The position numbers and the translations under genes were made by a program. Positions 31,024 through 39,285 of a DNA stretch of 64,000 nt are shown here, piece by piece. The first letter of the stretch is position 1, and every line of letters starts with the position of its first letter. The stretch comes from Rhodobacter sp. GTDB taxonomy: Bacteria; Pseudomonadota; Alphaproteobacteria; Rhodobacterales; Rhodobacteraceae. Below the pieces are notes generated by a model, which ran no database searches, was not told the origin of the DNA, and was given only the letters and a program-made list of their open reading frames with translations. The stretch is from NCBI GenBank assembly GCA_027490955.1, contig JAIXXB010000006.1:1-64000 (forward strand), in the 5' to 3' direction.

Positions 31024-31292
31024 CGGCCCTGCCAAACGCCGCACATCTATGCGCCATAGCGCCGCCTAGCACCACCACCCGTCCCCAATGCCATCTGCCC
31101 CGCAGCCATGCCCTGCTGCCCACGCGCGCGCCAGCAGGCTGCGCGCTGTGCTGGGCACCCGCCTGCAAAGCGCAGCATCGCCCCTGCCGCCGCACAGCGC
31201 GCTTTTGCGCCACCTTCATCATTTGCCAAAACAAGATTGCAATTTAACCTTGACTATTGATACATACCCGAAACTATGATGCTATAGGGGAA

Positions 31293-32375
31293 ATGGAGGC
31301 GAACATGGCAGGAATTGGCTTAGACAGTGTGTCGAAAAAGTTTGGTGCGGTCGAGGTGATCCGCGCAGTCAGCTTGGACATTCAAGAGGGCGAGTTTGTG
31401 GTGTTTCTGGGGCCATCGGGTTCGGGCAAAACCACCTTGTTGCGCATGATCGCAGGGCTGGAAAGCATTGATGCAGGCGCGCTGACCATTGGCGGGGTGC
31501 GGTCTGAACATTTGCCCCCTGGCCAGCGCAATCTGGCGATGGTGTTTCAAAACTATGCGCTTTATCCGCATATGACAGTGGGCGAAAACATGGCCTTTGG
31601 CCTGCACAATATTGGTCTGGCCCAAGAGGTGATTGGCACGCGTGTCGCGCGCGCGGCCAAAATGCTGGAAATGGAGGCCCTGCTGGCCCGCCGCCCTGCC
31701 GAATTGTCAGGCGGCCAGCGTCAGCGCGTGGCGATTGGGCGCGCAATTGTCAAAGAGCCCAAGGCGTTTTTGTTCGACGAGCCTTTGTCAAACCTTGATG
31801 CGGGCCTGCGCGTGCGCACGCGCGTGGAACTGGCCGAATTGCACCAAAGGCTGGGCACGACGATGATCTATGTCACCCATGACCAAACCGAGGCCATGAC
31901 GCTGGCCAACCGCATTGTGGTGTTGAACAATTGCAAAATTGAACAGGTCGGAACCCCGATGGAGGTCTATACCCGCCCTGTATCGCGCTTTGTGGCGGGC
32001 TTTATCGGATCGCCTGCGATGAATTTCCTGCCTGTGACCCTGACAGGTGCAGGGGATAAGCCCGCCGCAAAGCTTAGCGATGGCACAGTTCTGACGCTGC
32101 CATCTGCGCCAAAGGGCGAAGGCCCGTGGGAGTTGGGCATCCGCCCAGAGGCGCTGACAGTGATGACGCAGGGCGCGGCCACGGCCTCGGCAACCGCATC
32201 GGTGGTCGAGCGTTTGGGCGACCGCACGCTGGTCTATGCGAAAATGGCCGATGGCACCCAGATCATCGCCCAAGACAGCGGCAAAAGCACTGTGCAGGCA
32301 GGGCAGAAGGTGGGGCTTAACTTTGACAACACGGCCTTGCATATGTTTGACGGCACAGGCCGCGCCGCGCTGTAA
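31293..32375 (+). CDS. Carbohydrate ABC transporter ATP-binding protein (UgpC/MsmK type)
   Basis: [52 protein letters not shown]; start at 31293 or 31305. Confidence 0.93.
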   Translation: MEANMAGIGLDSVSKKFGAVEVIRAVSLDIQEGEFVVFLGPSGSGKTTLLRMIAGLESIDAGALTIGGVRSEHLPPGQRNLAMVFQNYALYPHMTVGENMAFGLHNIGLAQEVIGTRVARAAKMLEMEALLARRPAELSGGQRQRVAIGRAIVKEPKAFLFDEPLSNLDAGLRVRTRVELAELHQRLGTTMIYVTHDQTEAMTLANRIVVLNNCKIEQVGTPMEVYTRPVSRFVAGFIGSPAMNFLPVTLTGAGDKPAAKLSDGTVLTLPSAPKGEGPWELGIRPEALTVMTQGAATASATASVVERLGDRTLVYAKMADGTQIIAQDSGKSTVQAGQKVGLNFDNTALHMFDGTGRAAL

Positions 32376-32386
32376 GCACAGAAACC

Positions 32387-32413
32387 AAAGCGGCGCTGAT
32401 CCAGCGCCGCTTT
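32387..32413. terminator. Bidirectional terminator between convergent ATPase and permease genes
   Basis: AAAGCGGCGCT-GATCC-AGCGCCGCTTT, perfect 11-bp stem with A and T ends. Confidence 0.8.
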
Positions 32414-32446
32414 GCCAAAACGCGTCTTGCCCTGCCGCTGACCTGC

Positions 32447-33292
32447 CTAGCCCTTGATCCCCGCAGATAGGGTGATTGCCTCGGTCACTTTGCGTTGAAA
32501 CAGCAAATAGGCCAGCGCCACGGGCAAGCCCGCCAGCACCGCCGCCGCCAATTCACGCGCATAATATACGCCAAAAGCATCGTTCACTTGGGTGATGCCC
32601 ACAGTGATGGTCATCATCTCGGTGCGCGTCACCGATAGGAAAGGCCACAAAAAGGCGTTCCATGTCCAGATAAAGGTCACAATCGAAAGGGCCGTGGTCA
32701 CACCCCAATTCATCGGCAGATAGACCTTGGACAAAATCCGAAACTCGCCCGCATTGTCCATCACTGCCGCCTCGCGGAAATCGCGCGGAACTTGGTCAAA
32801 GAATTGCTTATACACGATGATGATCACAGGATGGATCAGTTGCGGCAGCATGATCCCCGCCCATGTGTTCAGCAAATCAAGCTGCGCCACCAGCACGAAA
32901 TGGTTGATGATCAGCGCCTGTGTCGGCACCATGAAACTGGCCAAGATCAACCACCACAGCAGTTTGCGCCCCGGAAATGACAATTGCGACAGCGCATAGC
33001 CGCATAGCATGGACGAGGTGATTGTAATCAGCGTCACCCCTACAGCCACGGCCACGGAATTGACATACCAATTGCCAATCTGCGTGGCGGTGATGGCATG
33101 GATATAATGCTGAAAGGTCAAGGTTTCAGGCCAAAGCGCGATATAGGGGCGCACCACCTCATCTTCGGGCTTGAGCGACGAGATCACCCCCCAATACAGC
33201 GGAAAGGCCCAGATGATCGCCAAAACAACTGTCAGGGCGGTAATCATCCCCCCCCAAAAATTGACGCGCCGCAGTGCTTGTACCGAAACCAT
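32447..33292 (-). CDS. Carbohydrate ABC transporter permease (MalG type)
   Basis: RDFREAAVMDNAGEFRILSKVYLPMNWGVTTAL EAA-loop; hydrophobic. Confidence 0.92.
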   Translation of the reverse strand: MVSVQALRRVNFWGGMITALTVVLAIIWAFPLYWGVISSLKPEDEVVRPYIALWPETLTFQHYIHAITATQIGNWYVNSVAVAVGVTLITITSSMLCGYALSQLSFPGRKLLWWLILASFMVPTQALIINHFVLVAQLDLLNTWAGIMLPQLIHPVIIIVYKQFFDQVPRDFREAAVMDNAGEFRILSKVYLPMNWGVTTALSIVTFIWTWNAFLWPFLSVTRTEMMTITVGITQVNDAFGVYYARELAAAVLAGLPVALAYLLFQRKVTEAITLSAGIKG

Positions 33293-34173
33293 TATCGCCG
33301 CCCCCCAGATAGCCGCAAAAGTTGAAACTGCAACACCGACACGGCAACAACCAAAACAAACAATGTCACCGCAACGGCAGCAGCGCGCCCGCCCTGATCT
33401 TGTTGAAAGGCGCGTTGAAAAACGTAATAGACCAGCACCATATTGTCATTTGGCCGCCCACCTTGTGAAAACAGATAGACCTGATCGAAAATTTTCAGTT
33501 GAGAAATCAATTGGATGGTAAACACCAACGAGGTGATCGGATAAAGCAGCGGCCATGTAATCTTGCGAAAGACTGTCCAGCGGCTGGCATTATCCAGCGA
33601 GGCCGCTTCGTAAATCTCGGCAGGAATGGCGCGCAGACCTGCCAGAAACAGCAAAATCGAAAAACCCGCCGTCCACCAAATGGTCACCACCGCCATGGCG
33701 GGCATGAACCAAGCGCGGGTTTTTGTGATGGGCACGCGGTCTATGCCCAGCCAATCCAGAATATGCATCGAAATGCCAAATTGGAAATTCAGCACCCAGT
33801 CCCAAATCAGATAGACCACCGATACGGGCAGGATATAGGGCAAAAAGAACAGCGCCAACACCGCCGATTGCGCGCGCCCTTTCAGGCGCGAGACACCCAA
33901 AGCAATCAACAAGGCCACAATCGTTCCGGGCAAAACTGTCAGCAGCACGAAATAGGCCGTATTCCATGCCGCCGTGCGAAAGCGTGGATCACTGTCAAGG
34001 CGGGCATAATTGTCCAGCCCGACAAAATTGCCATCCCCGATCAGCGGCGCATCGGTGAATGAAATGCCAAACATCTGCACAGTGGGCCAGATGAAGACCA
34101 ACAGATAAATTGCCAAAAATGGCGCAACCAAAACTGCGGCAATAAGCGTATCTTTACGGCGATTTATCAGCAT
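33292..34173 (-). CDS. Carbohydrate ABC transporter permease (MalF type)
   Basis: AEIYEAASLDNASRWTVFRKITWPLLYPI EAA-loop; start inferred at MLINRRKD. Confidence 0.92.
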   Translation of the reverse strand: MLINRRKDTLIAAVLVAPFLAIYLLVFIWPTVQMFGISFTDAPLIGDGNFVGLDNYARLDSDPRFRTAAWNTAYFVLLTVLPGTIVALLIALGVSRLKGRAQSAVLALFFLPYILPVSVVYLIWDWVLNFQFGISMHILDWLGIDRVPITKTRAWFMPAMAVVTIWWTAGFSILLFLAGLRAIPAEIYEAASLDNASRWTVFRKITWPLLYPITSLVFTIQLISQLKIFDQVYLFSQGGRPNDNMVLVYYVFQRAFQQDQGGRAAAVAVTLFVLVVAVSVLQFQLLRLSGGRR

Positions 34174-34191
34174 GTCCCCTCCAGAAGAAAG

Positions 34192-34217
34192 GGGCCGCCC
34201 AGAGATCTGGACGGCCC
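34192..34217 (-). terminator. Hairpin between SBP and permease genes
   Basis: GGGCCGCCCAGA-GA-TCTGGACGGCCC (11 of 12 paired), followed on the minus strand by CCTTTCTTC. Confidence 0.6.
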
Positions 34218-34232
34218 GCATTATGGCCGCAG

Positions 34233-35504
34233 TTACAGGCCGTTCAACTCTTCCTTGATCGAGGCCACCGCCTCGGCAGGGTCAAGTTCGCCGTTCAATG
34301 TTGGCACGAAATAGGTGGACATCACATCGAAAATTGGCCCAGCAACGCCCGCAAGCGGGGTCTTTGGATCAAAGATCATATTGGCCGTCAGCGACGAATA
34401 GGTCGCATTGGGCTGCATGGCCGCATATTCTGGCGTTTTGGTCACAGGGGCGTAGGCGGGGATATGCCCTGCTGTTGCCCAGAACAACGAGTTCTTTTCG
34501 ATCCAAGAAATCGCGGTCAAGACGGCGGCGCGCTTTTCAGGGGTCATGTCTTTGCCCTTATTGGCAGGCAAGGCGAAGGCATGGCTGTCGGCATAGGTCG
34601 ACGGCTTGTCAAAAATGACAGGCAGTTCAACCGCGCCCCAGTTGAACAATTTGCCCTGTGCGGCAAGGTCGGTCATTGTGGGCACTTCCCAAACGCCGTT
34701 GATCATCATGGCTGCTTCGCCGCTGGTGAACAGCGCGACAGTTGCAGGGTAATCGGTGTAGGTCGATTGCAACCCTGCTTTGGTCCATCCTGCCAGAACG
34801 CCCAGTGCATTGGCCAGTTTGTCACCATTGTCGCCCGCAAGGAATTCGCCATCGGTCATCAACTCGCCGCCCTGCTGGCCGACAAGCGAATAGATGGTGC
34901 GGAACATGAAATTGCCGTCAGCGGTGACCGAACCCAATGGGAAGGGCACGCCGTTATCCTTAAGCGCCTGCAAGGTCGCGGTAAAGTTTTCACCGCTGTC
35001 CATGCCTTTGGGCAAACCATTCTCATCCAGCATACCCGCCGCGCTGAGCAAGTCTTTGTTGTAATACAGCACAATCGGGTGCGTATCCAACGGCACGGCA
35101 TATTGTTTGCCATCCACGGTCACAGCATCCCATGTTGCGGGGGCAAAATCGGCTTGGCCGATGCCCATCGCGGCAAAGTCATCGGCGGTCAATTCTTGCA
35201 AAACGCCCTGCTGCACGGCCAACGGAATACGGCTGGCGTGATAGGTCATCATATCGGGCGCCTCGCCCACCGCAGCCGAGGTTTGCACCTTGGCATAGAA
35301 AGGCGTTCCCCATTCCAGCGTGGTGGCATCGATTTTGATCTGGCCCGCATGTTCGGCGTTGAAATCTTCGATCAACTTTTTCATGCGAACGCCATCGCCG
35401 CCGCCCAAAAAGTCCCACCAAACGATGGTTTCTTCTGCCTTCGCCACACCTGCAAAGCATACAGTTGCCAATATGGCAGCCTTAATCATCCCTTTTACTA
35501 TCAT
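34233..35504 (-). CDS. Extracellular sugar-binding protein (SBP family 1)
   Basis: Signal peptide MIVKGMIKAAILATVCFAGVAKA; EETIVWWDFLGGGDGVRMKKLIEDFNAEH. Confidence 0.93.
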   Translation of the reverse strand: MIVKGMIKAAILATVCFAGVAKAEETIVWWDFLGGGDGVRMKKLIEDFNAEHAGQIKIDATTLEWGTPFYAKVQTSAAVGEAPDMMTYHASRIPLAVQQGVLQELTADDFAAMGIGQADFAPATWDAVTVDGKQYAVPLDTHPIVLYYNKDLLSAAGMLDENGLPKGMDSGENFTATLQALKDNGVPFPLGSVTADGNFMFRTIYSLVGQQGGELMTDGEFLAGDNGDKLANALGVLAGWTKAGLQSTYTDYPATVALFTSGEAAMMINGVWEVPTMTDLAAQGKLFNWGAVELPVIFDKPSTYADSHAFALPANKGKDMTPEKRAAVLTAISWIEKNSLFWATAGHIPAYAPVTKTPEYAAMQPNATYSSLTANMIFDPKTPLAGVAGPIFDVMSTYFVPTLNGELDPAEAVASIKEELNGL

Positions 35505-35570
35505 GTCTTCCTCCCTTAACGCGGCGAATTTGCCGCCTGCTTGCGGTCGAAGGTTACACCTTCGCCAATC

Positions 35571-35592
35571 CGATCAACGACGTATGTGATCG
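35571..35592 (-). promoter_or_regulatory. Palindromic candidate operator upstream of the SBP
   Basis: CGATCA-ACG-ACGT-ATG-TGATCG dyad between GH51 and SBP genes. Confidence 0.4.
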
Positions 35593-35608
35593 TATTTTGA
35601 AGTGCCCC

Positions 35609-37114
35609 TTACAGCTGCACTTGGATCATCGAATAAGAATGCGCGGGCAGCGTCAGATGCAGACCGCGGCCTGCCAGTCTTGCGCCCGTGCCCGTTGTGG
35701 GGGTCACTGTATTTGGCGCGTCTTTGGTGTTGCGCGCCTCAAGGTCTTTATGTTTGATCAGGGTATGGGTCACGCTGCGCGGCGCAAACCCTTCCAACGC
35801 AAGGTCAACCTCGAGCGTTTCTGATCCGTTGCGGTTGATGGCAAAGAAGGTCAGCGTGCCTGCATCGTCATCGCGCACGCCTGCAATATCCAGCCAAGGC
35901 ACATTGGCCGCGCAATCGGCGTTATAGCTGGGCACTTCGACCGCCAAGTTCATCGCCGTGCCGCGCCCATGCTTAGAGGCAAACAGGAACGGGTAGTAAA
36001 TGGTTTGCCGCCATGCCGCGCCGCCCGGCTCGGTCATAATGGGCGCAATCACATTGACCAGTTGCGCAATACAGGCAATCTGCACCACATCCGCGCGGCG
36101 GATAAAGGTGTTCAGAATACAGCCCACCTGCAAGACATCTTCGAAATTGTAGATATCTTCCAGCAAAACAGGGGCCTCTGGCCAATCCCAATCGCGCATG
36201 CGGTCGGCATCGGCCTTGCGTTCGTGATACCAAACGTTCCATTCATCAAAGGAAATCTTCACGTCTTTCTTCGACCGCTTTTTGGCCTTTACGTAATCGA
36301 TCACCCCCGAAACAGTGCCGATATAGTTTTCCAGCCGCATCGGCAGGGCGAGGTATTCGTTTGAATTCTTTTCATAATTTTCGAAATACATATGCAGGCT
36401 GATGTAATCGATCTGCTCGTATGTTTCCTCTAGCACTGTCGCTTCCCACTGCGGGTAGCTGGGCATATTGGAATGGCTAGACCCGCAGACCACCAATTCC
36501 AGCGATGGATCAAGCCCGCGCAGCGCCTTGGCGGTTTCATTGGCCAAATGGCCATATTCGCCCGCCGATTTATGCCCCACCTGCCACGGGCCATCCATTT
36601 CGTTGCCAAGGCACCACAGGCGGCAATTCCACGGGTCTTTGCGGCCATTTTTCGCGCGCAAATCCGACCAATAGGTTCCGCCTTTGTGGTTGACATATTC
36701 CACAAAAGCCCGCGCCTCATCCAACCCGCGCGAGCCGAGGTTGACCGCCAGCATCATCTGAGTGCCCGCTTTTTCGGCCCAATCGGCAAATTCGTGTATG
36801 CCAACTTGGTTGGATTCCGTGGTGCGCCACGCCAAATCCAGCCGCTTTGGCCGCTGGTCTTTGGGGCCAATGCCATCTTCCCAATTATAGGCAGATACGA
36901 AATTGCCCCCCGGATAGCGGCAAATCGGGGTATTCAAATCACGCACCAAGTCCAGCACATCGCCGCGCATGCCCGACGCATCGGCAGTGGGGTGGCCAGG
37001 CTCGTATATGCCTGTGTAAACCGCCCGCCCCAGATGTTCGAGAAAGGATCCATAGATCCGCTTATCAATATCGGCGATCGTAAAGGCGCTATGCGCTGTA
37101 ACCCGTGCTTTCAC
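35609..37114 (-). CDS. GH51 alpha-L-arabinofuranosidase
   Basis: IYGSFLEHLGRAVYTGIYEP, RYPGGNFVSAYNWEDGIGP, WCLGNEMDGPWQ, ISFDEWNVWY; GTG start after GGAGAAAGAAAA. Confidence 0.93.
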   Translation of the reverse strand: MKARVTAHSAFTIADIDKRIYGSFLEHLGRAVYTGIYEPGHPTADASGMRGDVLDLVRDLNTPICRYPGGNFVSAYNWEDGIGPKDQRPKRLDLAWRTTESNQVGIHEFADWAEKAGTQMMLAVNLGSRGLDEARAFVEYVNHKGGTYWSDLRAKNGRKDPWNCRLWCLGNEMDGPWQVGHKSAGEYGHLANETAKALRGLDPSLELVVCGSSHSNMPSYPQWEATVLEETYEQIDYISLHMYFENYEKNSNEYLALPMRLENYIGTVSGVIDYVKAKKRSKKDVKISFDEWNVWYHERKADADRMRDWDWPEAPVLLEDIYNFEDVLQVGCILNTFIRRADVVQIACIAQLVNVIAPIMTEPGGAAWRQTIYYPFLFASKHGRGTAMNLAVEVPSYNADCAANVPWLDIAGVRDDDAGTLTFFAINRNGSETLEVDLALEGFAPRSVTHTLIKHKDLEARNTKDAPNTVTPTTGTGARLAGRGLHLTLPAHSYSMIQVQL

Positions 37115-37167
37115 TTTTCTTTCTCCCCACGCCAGAATCACAATCCGCAATTCTGGTCTATATCTGA

Positions 37168-37192
37168 ATTGCTGGTATAGTTCGCCAGCAAT
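37168..37192. promoter_or_regulatory. Dyad ATTGCTGG-N9-CCAGCAAT upstream of the GH51 gene
   Basis: 8-bp perfect inverted repeat in the ArsR-like/GH51 intergenic region. Confidence 0.45.
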
Positions 37193-37272
37193 GGGGCATT
37201 GGTCAAGCGAAAAATGCAGATGTCTTACATGAGAAATGTCAAAGGCCGCGCGAAGGGCGCATTAGGCGCGGA

Positions 37273-38196
37273 TCAAGCGCGGATTAAGCGCAGTTTGATG
37301 TCCTGCCCAAAATCGCCAAAACCGCGACCAAAGATATTCAATCCACCCGGATGGCGGGCCTCGTCCTTAACGCCGATCCGCACCCTGATGGAGCGATGAT
37401 CGTTCAATTTCAGATCATCCAGCGCGCAATCGGACACTTTGTGACCATCACGATAGGTGCCGCTTTCCAGCACTTGCCAACGCTTTTGGTCGCCATATTG
37501 CGAACCTTCCAGCTTCCACCAATCGGGTGTGAACTTGCCGCGCTTGTCGCCAAAATCGCCGGGCGAAGTCCAAGTATCGATTTCCTGTCCATTGATGGCG
37601 ATGGTGATATCCGAAGGCCAATCTTTCGATGTGCCTGGCACTTCGGATGATAATTCCATTTCAAATTCAAGCGCTTGCACCGCAGTTCCCGCCAGTTTGG
37701 CATTGTTGGGAAACTGATATTCGACAAAGCCGCGCGTAAACCACAACAGCCCCGCGCGCATGCGGTCTGGGTCCAGAAACGTATCTGGCACGTCCAAAAG
37801 GCCAATCACCCCATCGGGCGAACACAGCCCGCAAGGGGCGCTGACCTCGCAGCGCGTATAAAGGCCAATCGGCATCGCCACTTCGATGGCATTGGTCGCC
37901 GTTGGCGCGGGGTCTTTGAAGGCAATCAGCAATTCGGTAAAGGTGGAATGGCAGATTTTCTGGCTGCCCTTGCGCCCTTTTTCGGAATGTGTCTGCACCA
38001 AACCCGCATCGACCAGTATCTGAATGTTAGAGGAAACAGTCGATTGCGGCAGGCCCAATTCATCGGCCACCTGATTGACATTGCGCGGCCCCAACCGCGT
38101 GAGATGCTGCAAAATGCGGCCACGAACTTCACTGGCCAAAGCGCGCAAGATGTCCTGACGTTCAAGCGGATCAACAACAATGATTTGGTTCGTCAT
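37273..38196 (-). CDS. ArsR-like winged-helix transcriptional regulator with large C-terminal domain
   Basis: DILRALASEVRGRILQHLTRLGPRNVNQVADELGLPQSTVSSNIQILVDAGLVQT. Confidence 0.85.
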   Translation of the reverse strand: MTNQIIVVDPLERQDILRALASEVRGRILQHLTRLGPRNVNQVADELGLPQSTVSSNIQILVDAGLVQTHSEKGRKGSQKICHSTFTELLIAFKDPAPTATNAIEVAMPIGLYTRCEVSAPCGLCSPDGVIGLLDVPDTFLDPDRMRAGLLWFTRGFVEYQFPNNAKLAGTAVQALEFEMELSSEVPGTSKDWPSDITIAINGQEIDTWTSPGDFGDKRGKFTPDWWKLEGSQYGDQKRWQVLESGTYRDGHKVSDCALDDLKLNDHRSIRVRIGVKDEARHPGGLNIFGRGFGDFGQDIKLRLIRA

Positions 38197-38361
38197 GGCA
38201 GCCCATTATGATGTTGCCGTCATATGTATCAGGAATGCTGATGCAGTGATAGGAAAATGTTACGGATACCACCGCAGTGTTGCAGCCCAGCAAACACCCC
38301 ATCCGCACAGATAACCCTGTGCATGCGCGGCGTAGATGAATAGGGATTTTGCGGGTGGATT

Positions 38362-38451
38362 TGGCGGACAGAGAGGGATTCGAACCCTCGAGACGGTTCC
38401 CCGCCTACACACTTTCCAGGCGTGCGCCTTCGACCACTCGGCCACCTGTCC
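38362..38451 (-). tRNA. tRNA-Ser(GGA), CCA encoded
   Basis: Minus strand GGACAGGTGGCCGAGTGGTCGAAGGCGCACGCCTGGAAAGTGTGTAGGC...GGTTCGAATCCCTCTCTGTCCGCCA; anticodon loop CTGGAAA and long variable arm. Confidence 0.95.
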
Positions 38452-38541
38452 GTTGGGGCGTGTTTAGCCGCATTGGGGGTCTGCGTGCAAGGGGGGCGGG
38501 GGGAAATAGTTGGGGGCGGCGGGGCGGCGAGATTGCGCGCA

Positions 38542-39285
38542 TCACGCGCTGTCGGGCGCGCCTAAATGCAGATAAACGCGGCGGTTTTGGCGGCCTTTCT
38601 TTTCGATCTTGCCAATGGCCACGGGGCCAATTTCGGCCGTGCGCGCCACATGCGTGCCGCCGCAAGGCTGCAGATCGACCATGCTATCGCCCTGCCCGAT
38701 GCGCACCAGCCGAACGCGCCCTTGCCCCATGGGGGGGCGCACAGACATGGTTTTGACAAGTGCGGGGCTCTCCAGCAACTCATCATCGGTGATCCAGTCG
38801 GTGCTGACGGGTAAATCGCGCTGGATCAAAAGGTTCAGCGCCGCGTTCAGCGCGGCGATGTCGCTGGGCGGCTCTTCCATATCGAAATCCAACCGCCCTC
38901 GCCCCACCGCGATTTGCCCGCCCGTCACTGGCAAAGGGATGACGACTGACAGCAAATGCAGCGCCGTGTGCATTTGCATCAGCCCATAGCGGCGCGCCCA
39001 ATCAAGGTGCTGCGTGACCTGTGTGCCAATCGGCGGCAGCAGGGCAGGTTCTGCGGGCACCAGCGCAATCGCGCCCTCATCGGCCTTGACGGCGGTGGCA
39101 ATGGCCAGCCGCCCGCCGCCCTGCCATTCCAGCGCACCCGAATCCCCCGGTTGCCCGCCACCCGTGGGGTAGAAAACCGATGCGTCCAGCACCACCCCGC
39201 CCTCTGGCGTATGGGCCAGCACGCGCGCAGGCGCGCTGCGCAGATAGGCATCGGCGCGAAACAACGGCTGGGTGATCGGGGTCAT
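38542..39285 (-). CDS. Alanyl-tRNA editing protein (AlaX-like)
   Basis: VVLDASVFYPTGGGQPGDSG, MQMHTALHLLS, DLQPCGGTHVARTAEIG. Confidence 0.92.
   Translation of the reverse strand: MTPITQPLFRADAYLRSAPARVLAHTPEGGVVLDASVFYPTGGGQPGDSGALEWQGGGRLAIATAVKADEGAIALVPAEPALLPPIGTQVTQHLDWARRYGLMQMHTALHLLSVVIPLPVTGGQIAVGRGRLDFDMEEPPSDIAALNAALNLLIQRDLPVSTDWITDDELLESPALVKTMSVRPPMGQGRVRLVRIGQGDSMVDLQPCGGTHVARTAEIGPVAIGKIEKKGRQNRRVYLHLGAPDSA

Noticed and set aside
30974-31234. 86-aa minus-strand ORF in the gap between GH4 and the ATPase gene
   Set aside because: No motif, low-complexity GC-rich translation and overlaps a probable terminator hairpin; not supported as a gene.
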